A DNA stretch of 57,629 bases from CAZGUX01 sp046160045. GTDB taxonomy: Bacteria; Acidobacteriota; Terriglobia; Bryobacterales; Bryobacteraceae. Shown in pieces: positions 25,555 through 35,248 of this stretch (positions are counted from its first letter, which is position 1; the number at the start of each line of letters is the position of its first letter). The notes beneath the pieces are model-generated. The model saw only the letters and a program-made list of their open reading frames with translations, was not told the DNA's origin and made no database searches. The DNA is taken from assembly GCA_046160045.1 (NCBI GenBank), contig JBJXGR010000369.1:1-57629 (forward strand). The letters run 5' to 3'. The translations under genes and the position numbers were made by a program.

Positions 25555-26988
25555 CTACGCCAGAATCTCCCGCACAACCCGCGCGGGGAACTCGTCGGTG
25601 ATCCTTTCACCGCGCCCTTCGCGCTCGAACACCAGGTTGCGGTGATTCAGGCCCAGCAGATCGAGGACAGTGGCATGGAAATCGTGGATGCTCACGCGAT
25701 TCTCCGCGGCGCGGTAGCCGATCTCGTCGGTCGCTCCGTAGGTCACCCCTCCTTTCACCCCGCCGCCGGCCAGCCACACGCTAAAGCCGGAAGGCCCGTG
25801 GTCGCGGCCCGCGTTCGGCCCCGGATCCTGGGCAATGGGGAGACGGCCGAATTCCCCACCCCACACCACCAGGGTTGACTCCAGCAGGCCTCGCTGCTTG
25901 AGGTCCTTGAGGAGCGCCGCCGCGGGCTTGTCGGTCTTGCCGCACGCATACTCGAGACCCTTGCGGATCTGGCTGTGGTTGTCCCAGATTTGTCCCTCGA
26001 TATAGATCTGGACCAGCCGGACGCCGCGCTCCACCAGGCGGCGGGCCATCAGGCAGCGGCGGCCGTACGAGGCGGTGCGTTCATCATTGAGGCCGTACAT
26101 TTCGTGCGTCGTGGCATTCTCCTTCGACAGATCGAGTGCGTCGGTGGCGGCGATCTGCATGCGCGCCGCCAACTCGTAGTTGGCGATACGAGCCTCCAAC
26201 TCCGCGTGGCCGGGATGCTGGTCGCGGTGCTGCGTGTCCATACGGTGCAGCAGGCTGCGGCTGAGATCGACAATGGCGCTGGGATACTCTTCCTTGGCGT
26301 GGAGGTTGAGAATCGGCGATCCTTCGGCCCGCACCCTGGTGCCTTGATACACGGCGGGCAGCCAACCCGCCTGCCAGTTCTGAATGAAGTTGACCGGAGG
26401 ACCCTTGGGATCGTCCAGCACGACATACGCCGGCAGATTCTGGTTCTCCGAGCCCAAGCCGTACACCACCCAGGCGCCCAGCGTCGGCCGGGTGGGCAGG
26501 ATGCGGCCGCCGTGCATCAGGAACAGCGCCGCCTCGTGCGCCAGGTGAGTGGTGAACATCGACCGGACGATCGCCATGTCGTCGACGCAGCCGGCCAGGT
26601 GCGGAAGGATCTCACTGACCTCCGCTCCGGACTGGCCGTGCTTGCGGAACTTGTAGGGCGAAGGCATCAGGCCGCCTGTTTCGCGCACCGCGCGCACCTC
26701 CGCCGCCAGGTCGCGGCTGGGAGGCTGCCCCGCGTATTTTTCGAGCGCCGGCTTGGGGTCGAACAGGTCTACCTGGCTGGGACCGCCGTTCATGAACAGT
26801 TGAATCACCGATTTCGCCCGCGGCGGGTGATGCGGCGGCCTGGCCTTGAGATCGTACAGCCGCGGCCCCGCCGCCGCCAGCGCCGGATTCACCTGGAACA
26901 GATCGTTGCCCAGCAACGTCGCCAGGGCGGCCCCGTGCAGGCCGTCCGCCACGCGGTTAAAGAAACTACGCCGGGAGTAGGTGTCCAT
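25555..26988 (-). CDS. DUF1501 protein (exported, sulfatase-like fold)
   Basis: A 477-residue DUF1501 protein. The N-terminus YSRRSFFNRVADGLHGAALA is a Tat-like leader. Family motifs include VIQLFMNGGPSQVDLFDPK, IVRSMFTTHLAHEAALFLMHGG, LVVWGGEFGRLPIAQDPG and GRDHGPSGFSVWLAGGGVKGG. DUF1501 proteins are distantly related to sulfatases/alkaline phosphatases and occur almost always beside PSCyt1/DUF1549/DUF1553 cytochromes, as here: it starts 4 bp downstream of that gene's stop. The biochemical function is not established; a role in extracellular polymer breakdown is a context-based guess. Confidence 0.9.
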   Translation of the reverse strand: MDTYSRRSFFNRVADGLHGAALATLLGNDLFQVNPALAAAGPRLYDLKARPPHHPPRAKSVIQLFMNGGPSQVDLFDPKPALEKYAGQPPSRDLAAEVRAVRETGGLMPSPYKFRKHGQSGAEVSEILPHLAGCVDDMAIVRSMFTTHLAHEAALFLMHGGRILPTRPTLGAWVVYGLGSENQNLPAYVVLDDPKGPPVNFIQNWQAGWLPAVYQGTRVRAEGSPILNLHAKEEYPSAIVDLSRSLLHRMDTQHRDQHPGHAELEARIANYELAARMQIAATDALDLSKENATTHEMYGLNDERTASYGRRCLMARRLVERGVRLVQIYIEGQIWDNHSQIRKGLEYACGKTDKPAAALLKDLKQRGLLESTLVVWGGEFGRLPIAQDPGPNAGRDHGPSGFSVWLAGGGVKGGVTYGATDEIGYRAAENRVSIHDFHATVLDLLGLNHRNLVFEREGRGERITDEFPARVVREILA

Positions 26989-26992
26989 CGTC

Positions 26993-29947
26993 TTAGTCCA
27001 CGTACAGAAATTCGGCCGAATTCAAGAGGGTGTGGCACAACGTGGAAAGCGCCAGCCACTGCGCTTTCCGGCGGATGGGTTCGGCGGGCGGATTCGCCTC
27101 CAGGTGGCGCGTCCACTCGCGTTCCATCGATTCCAAGGCCTGCCGCGCGCGGTTGAGTTCTTCGGGCGTTGGACCGCGCGAAAAGGTCAAGCCGTACAGA
27201 CGCTCAATTTGAGCCTGATGATCTTCGCCCGAATGATCGATGATCCGCCCGGCGAGATAGCGCGAGGTCTCGCGGACCAGGTCGCTGTTCAACAATTCGA
27301 GCGCCTGCGACGACACCACCGATTCGGCCCTCTTCACACAGTTGGGATTGAGGAACGGCGCGTCGAACGTCTCGAGCAGAGAGATGGGACGGGTGCGCCG
27401 GATGGTCAGATAGATCGAACGGCGGTCTCCGATCTTGCCGGGTTCGGTCACCGTTTCGCCGTCCGGCATCACCTTCAGTGCGACTGGCGGTCCGTACGCC
27501 GTCGTCTCCAATCGCCCCGCCACCTGCAGGATCGAATCGCGCAGCGCATCGGCATCCAGGCGCCGGAGCGGGAATCGGGACAACAGGACATTCGATGGGT
27601 CCAGTTCCGCTGCCCGATCGGTCGACTGGGTGCTCTGCCGGTACGCGGCGGAGGTCATGATCAACCGATGCATTGCATTGATGTCCCAGCGGCGATCCAC
27701 AAATTCAGTGGCCAGCCAATCGAGCAGGGCGGCGTTTGACGGCGGCGTTCCCATTCGCCCAAAGTTCCCGGCCGAGGCGACCAGTCCGTTGCCGAAATGA
27801 TGCTGCCACAACCGGTTCACCATCACGCGCGCGGTCAGGGGATGGTTGGGCTGCGTAAGCCAGCGGGCCAGCGCCAGACGGCGGCCGCTCGTTTGGGTCT
27901 GGAACGGGGGCGCCTCCACGCGGTAGGGCGGCAGTCCGGCGCTGACCACCGACACCACGCCGGGAGCGACGAGCGGTCCGGGGTTGGTGGCTTCGCCGCG
28001 AAACAGAATGCGAGTGGGTGGCGGCTCGGATCCCAGGTCGAACAGGGCGCGGATCCTCGGGACGGCCTTCAGTTTGGTCTTGGCCTCGCGGATCTCGCCA
28101 TCGAGCGTTTCCTTCTCCTTCTTGAAATCGGCGTAGGCTTCCTCGATGTCGCGCGACTTGATCGAAAGCGCGGACTCGTGCTGGAGAAGCAGGCTCTTCT
28201 GCGTTTGTGACCGTTGGCCTTCGGGAGTGTCGAAGGCTTGGCGAACGGTTACCCGGACGCCGGCGGGAAGCTTTTCCAGCCGAGCGTCGATCAGTTTGTT
28301 CCGGTAGGTGGAGGTCTTGTCTTCCAGTTCCTTCTCGGCCGCGGCGACGCGGGCGAGGATCGGCGCGTTGTGCGCTTCGATCGCCTGGGCTTCCCCGGCG
28401 ATTCGCAGCGGCAGATACCGGGTGTTGTGGTCGTCGCATTTGGCGCCGACGCCGCCGCAATTCAGGCTGGGGGCTCGCCAGGCAAACGGATCATAGGCGG
28501 GCATCAGGATGGCCGCCAGACGGTAATAATCCCGCTGCGGGATGGGGTCGTATTTGTGATCGTGGCAGCGCGCGCAGCCGACGCTCAACCCGAGAACCGA
28601 GCCGCCGAGAATCTCCAATTGCGCCGCGATCACGTCCATCCGCTCGGGAATGAAGTTCTGCTCGGTGGAGTAGGTGGAGTCGGGGCCCATGCGCCAGAAG
28701 CCGGTGGCAGCGAGCAGGTCCACTTGCTCCGGCGTGTATTCGGCGGGCGCGCGGTAATCGAACAGTTCATCGCCGGCGATCTGTTCGGTGAGGAAGCGGT
28801 CGTACGGCTTGCCGGAATTCAGGCTGCGGATCACATAGTCGCGATAGCGCCAGGCGTGGGGGCGCAATTCGTCGGCGCTGGTGCCACCTTCGGAATCGGC
28901 GTAGCCCACCGCGTCCAGCCAGTAGCGCGCCCAGCGTTCTCCGTACCGGGGCGACTCGAGGAGCGCATCGATCATCCTCTCGTACGCATCCGGGGCCATG
29001 TCCGTCATCAACCGGGCCAGTTCGGCCGGCGCAGGCGGCAGGCCGATGAGGTCCAGATAGGCGCGCCGAATCAGGGAGCGGCGGTTCGATTCCACGGCGA
29101 AGCCGAGCCCCTTGGCTTCGAGCTTTTCGAGAAGAAAGGCGTCGACCGGGTTCCGCATGCCCTTCCCGTTGCGGACTTTGGGCACGGCGGGGCGTTGGGG
29201 AGGACGGAACGACCAAAACTCCCGGTCTTTCGGCTTCACCAGCGGATCGGCACCGGCCTCGATGTCGAGCGGGGTTTCGTCGCCGGCGGGAGCGCCGCCG
29301 GCGATCCAGTTCCGCACCTTGTCCAGTTCGTCCGAGGTCAGGCCGCGAACTGAAAACTGCTCCTGCAACTTGGGCGGCGGCATCTCCTGCGCCGTGACCC
29401 GCCGGATCAACAGGCTCTCCCCCGGATTGCCAGGTACGATTGCCGGACCGGATTTACCGCCTTTCAGCAAACCCGCCCTCGACCGCAGGTCGAGACCCGC
29501 CTGGCGCGTGATCCGGCCGTGGCAGACCCAGCACTTGGCACTGAGGATGGCCTCGACATCGCGCTCGGCGACGGCCGGCGCAGGGGCCCCCGTCTCTCCC
29601 GCGCGCAACGCACCGGCTTCGATCCAGTCACGAAGTGTCTGGATCTGGTCCGCTGCAAGGGGTTTGCCGCCCATCGGCATCTTGCCGGAAGAGACCATGG
29701 TGAGCAGCAGACTCTCGGCAGCCTTACCGGGAACTACCGCGGGGCCGGACTTGCCGCCCTTGAGAACCTCGTCCCGCGAGGTGAGGGAGAGGCCGGCCTG
29801 GCGCGACTTGGCATCATGGCAGGCGAGACACCGGGACTTGAGGATCGGCAGCACCTCGCCGTCGAAGCGCGGCGGCGGCGCACCCCACAAGGAGATGGCC
29901 GAGGCGCCGGCAATCACGACCGCGAGGGTGCAGGTTCCTGACATCAT
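26993..29947 (-). CDS. Large secreted cytochrome: two PSCyt1 domains + DUF1549 + DUF1553
   Basis: A 984-residue exported protein with a signal peptide (about 1-23). Two successive Planctomycete cytochrome C (PSCyt1) domains have haem motifs C40-LA-C43-H44 and C139-WV-C142-H143. Each is followed by a GGKSGPA(I/V)VPG segment typical of the family. DUF1549 contains a third motif, CARCHDHKYDPIPQRDYY, and DUF1553 closes the protein (LARWLTQPNHPLTARVMVNRLWQHHFG; ITSAAYRQSTQ-type region). A Lys/Glu-rich helical stretch at about 540-640 separates the two. It forms an operon with the DUF1501 gene. Such proteins are predicted periplasmic or surface multihaem redox proteins; no substrate is known. Confidence 0.9.
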   Translation of the reverse strand: MMSGTCTLAVVIAGASAISLWGAPPPRFDGEVLPILKSRCLACHDAKSRQAGLSLTSRDEVLKGGKSGPAVVPGKAAESLLLTMVSSGKMPMGGKPLAADQIQTLRDWIEAGALRAGETGAPAPAVAERDVEAILSAKCWVCHGRITRQAGLDLRSRAGLLKGGKSGPAIVPGNPGESLLIRRVTAQEMPPPKLQEQFSVRGLTSDELDKVRNWIAGGAPAGDETPLDIEAGADPLVKPKDREFWSFRPPQRPAVPKVRNGKGMRNPVDAFLLEKLEAKGLGFAVESNRRSLIRRAYLDLIGLPPAPAELARLMTDMAPDAYERMIDALLESPRYGERWARYWLDAVGYADSEGGTSADELRPHAWRYRDYVIRSLNSGKPYDRFLTEQIAGDELFDYRAPAEYTPEQVDLLAATGFWRMGPDSTYSTEQNFIPERMDVIAAQLEILGGSVLGLSVGCARCHDHKYDPIPQRDYYRLAAILMPAYDPFAWRAPSLNCGGVGAKCDDHNTRYLPLRIAGEAQAIEAHNAPILARVAAAEKELEDKTSTYRNKLIDARLEKLPAGVRVTVRQAFDTPEGQRSQTQKSLLLQHESALSIKSRDIEEAYADFKKEKETLDGEIREAKTKLKAVPRIRALFDLGSEPPPTRILFRGEATNPGPLVAPGVVSVVSAGLPPYRVEAPPFQTQTSGRRLALARWLTQPNHPLTARVMVNRLWQHHFGNGLVASAGNFGRMGTPPSNAALLDWLATEFVDRRWDINAMHRLIMTSAAYRQSTQSTDRAAELDPSNVLLSRFPLRRLDADALRDSILQVAGRLETTAYGPPVALKVMPDGETVTEPGKIGDRRSIYLTIRRTRPISLLETFDAPFLNPNCVKRAESVVSSQALELLNSDLVRETSRYLAGRIIDHSGEDHQAQIERLYGLTFSRGPTPEELNRARQALESMEREWTRHLEANPPAEPIRRKAQWLALSTLCHTLLNSAEFLYVD

Positions 29948-30073
29948 GCCCGTAGCTCGAAGCTTACTATAACGGGGGCCTGGATTGCCTTGTCTTCCGG
30001 CCGTGCCGGCGGGCGGGATCTATTTCGAGCACCTGCGCTTCGGCTCGATGCCGGAGGCTCCTGAGCACTGGGG

Positions 30074-31522
30074 CTAACGCGGCTGTTGAGGCGGGGGCGG
30101 CTTGACGGCCGCCGGCTTTGCGCCGTAATCCGTGTTGCTGGTTTGGCGGATCCGCGGGGTAGCCTCCGGCGTGATGCCGGCGGCGAGGAGAACGCGACGG
30201 ATGGCGGCGGCCGTCTCCGGCGAAGGCTTGAAGTTCCCAAAGCGGCGCCCTTCGGCGATCGTGAGCGGGGTCCAGCCCTGCTTATTGGGGCGATTCCACA
30301 CCTCCGGCCTGGCTCCACGATCGGCGAGGAGTTGCACCACCGCGGGGAGATTCTTGTAGGCCGCGCCGTGCATCGCGGTTTCCCCGTTGTGGTCGACCGC
30401 GTTGGGATCGTTGCCGAGGTCGATGGCGGCCTGAACGGCTTCCAGAACTTCGGCCTCGGCACCTGCGTCCTCTCCAGGCGAGCGGGTGCCGAGACCCGCC
30501 GCGACGATCAATGGAGTCGCGCCATCGGCGTTGGGGATCAGCGGGTCGGCTCCGAGTTTGGCGAGCAGGCGCATCAATTCGGCGTCGCCGGTGCGCGCGG
30601 CCAGCAGAAAAGGAGTCGCGCCCTTCGTGTTGAGGCTGGTTAACCCCGCGTTGATCCGCCGGGTCTGCCGGGCGTTGAGGTTCGCGCCGTGTGTCGCGAG
30701 TTTCCTCACTAAATCGAGACTCGAGAGAGTTCCGGAGCCGCGAGGAGCAGGATCATTGTCACCGCCGCCGGGCTTACGCACCCAAGTGATGGCGTGCAAC
30801 GGGGTCCAACCAGGACCTATGGCGTTCGGGTCGGCGCCCGCATCCAGAAGGACGCCCGCCAATTCGAAGTGCGCATTGCTGACCGCGAGGTGAAGGGCGC
30901 TGACGCCGGAGCGCGGAGCAATCCGCCCCTGGTTGGGCGCCCCGCCAGGGCTCTTGACGGTTTCGATGGTCTGGTTGACGTCGACTCCGCGTTCCAGCAG
31001 CGCGCGAACCACGCCGATGCGGCCTTCGCGGACGGCGAAGAGGAGCGGGGTGAACCCTGACGCCAACCGGCGATCACGGGTGGCGCCTGCCTCGATCAGC
31101 ATCTCGACGACGGCGACGTGGCCTTCGGCCGCGGCCCACATGAGAGCCGTCTGCCCGCGCGCGGCTTCAGTCGAGTCGACCGTGGCTCCGGCAGCGAGCA
31201 AGGCGCGGACAGGTTCGATCCCGCCGGTTCGCGCGGCTTGCATGAGCGGCGTTTCGCCGCCAGGCAGCAGGCCGTTGGGGTTGGCGCCGGCCTTCAGAAG
31301 CAGTTCGACCATCGGCCCGCTGCCGTTGGTGCAGGCGAGCGAAAGGGGCGTGATGCCGTAGCGGTTGGCCGCGTCGGGTGCGCCGCCCGCCGCGAGCAGT
31401 TGACGGGCGGCCGCGACATCGTCCTGGTGAGCGGCACGGTGAAGCGGTGTCGTACCGTCGCCTTCGGTGGCCGCGCTGAGACCGGCTGCTACTATCCCAC
31501 ACAGGAGCAATAGACGCTTCAT
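30074..31522 (-). CDS. Secreted ankyrin-repeat protein
   Basis: About 482 residues from ATG 31522, which starts a signal peptide (MKRLLLLCGIVAAGLSAA). Ten or eleven ankyrin repeats fill the mature protein, easily recognised by TPLHRAA, TPLSLAC, TPLMQAA, TALMWAA, TPLLFAV, SALHLAV, TPFLLAA, TPLIVAA, TAMHGAA and TPLTIAE turns. A less regular insertion (about 265-310, LHAITWVRKPGGGDN) interrupts them. A proline-rich tail ends the protein. It begins 7 bp after the DUF1552 stop and is the third gene of the cytochrome operon, so it probably acts as an extracytoplasmic binding scaffold for those proteins. An in-frame start at 31582 lies within the DUF1552 gene and is not preferred. Confidence 0.9.
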   Translation of the reverse strand: MKRLLLLCGIVAAGLSAATEGDGTTPLHRAAHQDDVAAARQLLAAGGAPDAANRYGITPLSLACTNGSGPMVELLLKAGANPNGLLPGGETPLMQAARTGGIEPVRALLAAGATVDSTEAARGQTALMWAAAEGHVAVVEMLIEAGATRDRRLASGFTPLLFAVREGRIGVVRALLERGVDVNQTIETVKSPGGAPNQGRIAPRSGVSALHLAVSNAHFELAGVLLDAGADPNAIGPGWTPLHAITWVRKPGGGDNDPAPRGSGTLSSLDLVRKLATHGANLNARQTRRINAGLTSLNTKGATPFLLAARTGDAELMRLLAKLGADPLIPNADGATPLIVAAGLGTRSPGEDAGAEAEVLEAVQAAIDLGNDPNAVDHNGETAMHGAAYKNLPAVVQLLADRGARPEVWNRPNKQGWTPLTIAEGRRFGNFKPSPETAAAIRRVLLAAGITPEATPRIRQTSNTDYGAKPAAVKPPPPQQPR

Positions 31523-31529
31523 AGGTGGT

Positions 31530-32873
31530 CTACAGCGAGAGAGGTTCCAACAATTCCGGGATCCTGCCCTGGCTGTCGGCAAAAGAGTTCAGCCGGACAC
31601 CCATCTTGTCGAGCAACGTCAGGTGCAGGTTGGCCAGCGGGGTAGGCTGCCGGTACTGAATGTGCCGGCCCCCCTTCATCTTGCCGGCTCCGCCTCCGGC
31701 AACCAGGATGGGCAAGTTGACGTGGTCGTGGACGTCGGCGTTGCTCATGCCGCTGCCGTACAGATAGAGCGAGTGATCGAGCAGCGTGCCATCGCCGTCG
31801 GGCGTCGCCTTCAGCTTCTCCAGGAAGTACGCAAACAAGGAAACATGGAAGGCATTGATCAGGGCTACTTTGGCCAGCTTCTCCGGATTTCCGCCGTTGT
31901 GCGTCAACGGATGGTGTGGCTCGGCTACCCCAATTTCCGGATAGGTGCGGGTGCTGGTTTCGCGGGCCAACTGGAACGTGATGACGCGAGTGACGTCCGC
32001 CTGAAGCGCGAGCACCTGCAGGTCGAACATCAGGCGGGCATGGTCGGCGTATTGTGCAGGGACGCCGACAGGACGGTCGAGATCGGGAAGTTGCGAGCTG
32101 CCGGCCTCGGCTTCCGCCTTTTGGATCCGGCGTTCGATTTCGCGGACAGAGTCCAGGTAATGGCTGACTTTCGTACGGTCCGACGGGCCGAGTTCACGCT
32201 GGAGCCGCGCGATGTCGGTGCGGACCCAATCGAGAAGACTGGCGCCCTTCCGGAGTTCGGCGATGCGTTCGGCGCTCGATCCGCCTTCGCCGAACAGACG
32301 CTCGAAGGCGATGCGGGGGTGGGCTTCGGCGGTCAGCGGCGTCGTCGGCGAGGACCAGGAGAGATTGTTCTGGTAGACGCAGGCGTAGCCGTTGTCGCAC
32401 TGGCCGACCGTCGAGAGCAGATCCATGGCCAGTTCGAGTGAGGGCAGCCGGGTTTCCCTGCCGATCTTCTGGGCGGCAACCTGATCGACCGTCGTGCCCA
32501 GGTAGTAGTCTGTGGATTCGGTCCACTTCGCCCTGGCGGCGCTGAGGAAGGCCGCGTTGGACGTGGCATGAGTCCCCGGGTAAGCGTTCTTCAACTCCAG
32601 GTTGGTGATGACGGTGAGCCGGTCCTTGACGGGCTCCAGCGATTTGAGTGTGGGAGATAGTTCGCCGAGGGTATCCTTGCCCGCCGGAGTCCACCTCGGT
32701 ATGTGCGCGCCCATGGGCACGTAGACGAAACCCAGGCGCCGCACGGGCATGGCGGGAGTGGCCGCCAACGCGGTGAGCGAGGGGACCATCGCATCGAGCA
32801 GCGGCAGGGCCACGGCGGCTCCGGCCCCGCGGAGAAAAGTGCGCCGAGGCAAGGCTTTCTTAGTGATGATCAC
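31530..32873 (-). CDS. DUF1552 protein (Tat-exported)
   Basis: A 447-residue DUF1552 protein. The start is GTG 32873, overlapping the upstream stop by 4 bp (GTGA). The Tat leader is KALPRRTFLRGAGAAVALPL. Family features include VYVPMGAHIPRW, LGTTVDQVAAQKIG, HYLDSVREIERRI and LYLYGSGMSNADVHDHVNLP. DUF1552 is consistently encoded directly after DUF1592/1588/1585-type cytochromes in Planctomycetes and Acidobacteria, as here. The function is not established; the fold is thought to be related to DUF1501 and sulfatase-like enzymes. Confidence 0.9.
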   Translation of the reverse strand: MIITKKALPRRTFLRGAGAAVALPLLDAMVPSLTALAATPAMPVRRLGFVYVPMGAHIPRWTPAGKDTLGELSPTLKSLEPVKDRLTVITNLELKNAYPGTHATSNAAFLSAARAKWTESTDYYLGTTVDQVAAQKIGRETRLPSLELAMDLLSTVGQCDNGYACVYQNNLSWSSPTTPLTAEAHPRIAFERLFGEGGSSAERIAELRKGASLLDWVRTDIARLQRELGPSDRTKVSHYLDSVREIERRIQKAEAEAGSSQLPDLDRPVGVPAQYADHARLMFDLQVLALQADVTRVITFQLARETSTRTYPEIGVAEPHHPLTHNGGNPEKLAKVALINAFHVSLFAYFLEKLKATPDGDGTLLDHSLYLYGSGMSNADVHDHVNLPILVAGGGAGKMKGGRHIQYRQPTPLANLHLTLLDKMGVRLNSFADSQGRIPELLEPLSL

Positions 32874-35200
32874 GGGGATCTCCTCATCTGAAAGGGGGTG
32901 CTTTGGACAATGCCCAGGATGAGCGACGACAGCTTGTAGTCAGCATGGGCCGACTGGGTGACGATGGATCGGATGGCAGGCGCGTCGCGGTAGGTGACAC
33001 CGCGGCCCAAACCGTAGGTCATCAGCTTTTCGGTGAGCGCGGCGGCGAACAGTTCGGGGCGCTGCACCAGCGCCTTCTGGAGTCCGTTGACGCCCTGATA
33101 GCGGGTGCCATCGGGCAAACTGCCTGCGGCGTCGATCGGCGTTCCTTCGTCGACAGTGCGCCAGCGGCCGAGCGCGTCGTAGTTTTCGAGCGAAAACCCG
33201 ATGGGGTCCATCAGGTTGTGGCAGCCCGCGCACGCCGGGTTGGCGCGGTGCTGAGCCAGGCGCTCCCGCATAGGGAGCGGCTTCGACCCGCTCGAGTTCT
33301 CCTTGAGCGCCGGAACCGAGGCGGGAGGCGGCGGAGGCGGCATGCCCAGGATGTTGTCGAGAATCCACTTGCCGCGAAGGACGGGCGAGGTTCGGGTGGC
33401 GTACGAAGTCACGGTGAGGACACTGCCCTGACGCAGCAGGCCCCCCCGCACGGCCGCGTCCCCGAATTCGATGCGCCGAAAACGGCTGCCGTAAATGCCG
33501 GCGATGCCGTAGTGCTTCGCCAGGCGCTCGTTCAGAAAGGTGTAGTTCGCGTTGAGCAGATTGACGACACTGCGTTCTTCGCGCAGGATGCTTTCGAAAA
33601 AGAGTTCAGTCTCCTCGAGAAACGCGCGGCGAAGGTTGTCGTCAAAATCCGGGAACAGCCGCATGTCGGGCATGATCGAAGCGAGATTCCGAAGGTAGAG
33701 CCACTGCTGGGCGAAGTTGGTGACCAGCGCGCGTGCGCGGCGGTCGGCCAGCATGCGGCGAGCCTGGCGTTCGAATTCCCCGGGCTGGCTGAGCTTCCCG
33801 GCGACGGCGGAATCCAGGAGCGGGTCGTCGGGAATGCTGCTCCAGAGGAAGAATGAGAGGCGCGATGCGAGTTCCAGATCGCTGACACGATAGGCCGTGG
33901 CGGGCGCAACCCCGCGGGGATCGCGTTCGATCCGGAAGAGGAAGTGGGGGCTCACCAGGATCGCGCTGAGGGCCATTTCAAGCGCGCTGTCGAACGTGCC
34001 TTGTTTGCGTGCGTCCCGGTAGAACCTGAGCAGGGTTTCGATGTCCGCGTCCGTCACGGGCCGGCGGTAGGCGCGGCGGGTGAGTGTGGAGAGAATCCGC
34101 CGTGCGCAGGGCTCCTCGTCCGGAGGAGAGGCGGGCCGGCAGACCAGGATTCGGCGGCGGCTGGGAGTGTCGCCGGGACCTTTGGTCTCGTAGGGGCCGA
34201 GAACCGACAACGAGTAAATGGCAGGCTGGATCCGCGGATGGCGGTCCATGTTGAAAGAAGCAAACCACGGCTGGCGCTCCGATTCGATAAGAGGCGTTCC
34301 CCGGGTAGGGAACGTGGCGGCGAGAAGGTGGGGCCCGGCCGTCACCGGAAGGCGAATCGCCAGCCCCTGGTCGACCGTGTGATGGTCCTGTCCCGAGGGC
34401 GGAGGCTTGACGGTGAACAGGCGGACTCGCGCCCCGTCCATGAGGAGTTCGACCTCCGTTGATTCACGCAGCCCTTCCACGTGCTCGTTGCGATCGCGCT
34501 GGAGCCGGAGGTGGATTTCGTAAGTGCCGTCGACAGGAAAGGTATAGCGAAGGGCCGTTCCGCCGCGGGTGCCGATCGGGAGGTTTTCGAAGTGGCTTTC
34601 CTGGGTTAAGTCCGGCGGCAGCGTAAAGGTGTCGCCCCCGGCCGAACGGGGAGGCGTGCCGAGGGCAAGCCGGCTGATCTTGCGCGCGGCGGAAAGATAG
34701 CGTTCGAGCAGCGTCGGCGAGAGGTCGCCGACCGTTACATTGTCGAAGCCGTAACTCAGGTCGTCGTTGGGCAACAACGAAGAGACATCGACCTCCAGGG
34801 CCAGCAGGTCGCGGATCGCGTTCTGATATTCGGTGCGATTCAGCCGGCGAAACGTGTCCGTGCGTCCCGGGTTGGGAGACGCGGCGGCAGCCCGATCGAG
34901 GGCTGTTTCCAACCGGTTGGTGACTGCGCGGTAGACCGCCTCGTCCGGGCGAGGGAGTCCGGCCGGCGGCATCGAGCGGGCGCGGAGCTTACGGACCACT
35001 TTCTCCCAGAGTTCCGGTTGAGCCGCCGGGTCCTCGAGATGAGCGGTGTCCAGCGCCAGCCCACCGGTCTTCAGGCGCGTGTTGTGGCAGCCAAAACAGT
35101 GACGCTCGAAGACGGATCGCTCTGTCGATTCCGGCAGCGGTCCGCAGAGACCGGCATGGGTCGCGAGGACAATGAAAACCCAGGTATAAGTTACCCGCAT
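32870..35200 (-). CDS. DUF1587/1592/1588/1585 cytochrome (PSD1-type)
   Basis: A 776-residue exported protein that starts the three-gene operon. Signal peptide at about 1-20, then a PSCyt1 haem motif C35-FG-C38-H39 and the family order: DUF1587 (FRRLNRTEYQNAIRDLLAL), DUF1595 (about residues 375-440), DUF1592 (LASRLSFFLWSSIPDDPLL), DUF1588 (RQGSVLTVTSYATRTSPVLR) and DUF1585 (PELFAAALTEKLMTYGLGRG). A second CXXCH (CAGCHNLMDPIGF) lies between DUF1588 and DUF1585. A carbohydrate-binding-like beta-sandwich is likely in the middle (GTYEIHLRLQRDRNEH). It is probably a periplasmic dihaem protein; no reaction is established for the family. Confidence 0.9.
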   Translation of the reverse strand: MRVTYTWVFIVLATHAGLCGPLPESTERSVFERHCFGCHNTRLKTGGLALDTAHLEDPAAQPELWEKVVRKLRARSMPPAGLPRPDEAVYRAVTNRLETALDRAAAASPNPGRTDTFRRLNRTEYQNAIRDLLALEVDVSSLLPNDDLSYGFDNVTVGDLSPTLLERYLSAARKISRLALGTPPRSAGGDTFTLPPDLTQESHFENLPIGTRGGTALRYTFPVDGTYEIHLRLQRDRNEHVEGLRESTEVELLMDGARVRLFTVKPPPSGQDHHTVDQGLAIRLPVTAGPHLLAATFPTRGTPLIESERQPWFASFNMDRHPRIQPAIYSLSVLGPYETKGPGDTPSRRRILVCRPASPPDEEPCARRILSTLTRRAYRRPVTDADIETLLRFYRDARKQGTFDSALEMALSAILVSPHFLFRIERDPRGVAPATAYRVSDLELASRLSFFLWSSIPDDPLLDSAVAGKLSQPGEFERQARRMLADRRARALVTNFAQQWLYLRNLASIMPDMRLFPDFDDNLRRAFLEETELFFESILREERSVVNLLNANYTFLNERLAKHYGIAGIYGSRFRRIEFGDAAVRGGLLRQGSVLTVTSYATRTSPVLRGKWILDNILGMPPPPPPASVPALKENSSGSKPLPMRERLAQHRANPACAGCHNLMDPIGFSLENYDALGRWRTVDEGTPIDAAGSLPDGTRYQGVNGLQKALVQRPELFAAALTEKLMTYGLGRGVTYRDAPAIRSIVTQSAHADYKLSSLILGIVQSTPFQMRRSP

Positions 35201-35248
35201 CTAACCGACGGCCCCGTGGCCCTAGTTTACACCTGGATCACACTACGC

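Noticed and set aside
25975..27156. 393-codon rightward frame antisense to the DUF1501 and cytochrome genes
   Set aside because: Shadow frame; the opposite strand has clear DUF1501 motifs and operon spacing.
30074..31522. Ankyrin gene as a recent transfer from a eukaryote
   Set aside because: Signal peptide, local codon use and operon position fit a native bacterial gene; ankyrin repeats are common in this phylum.
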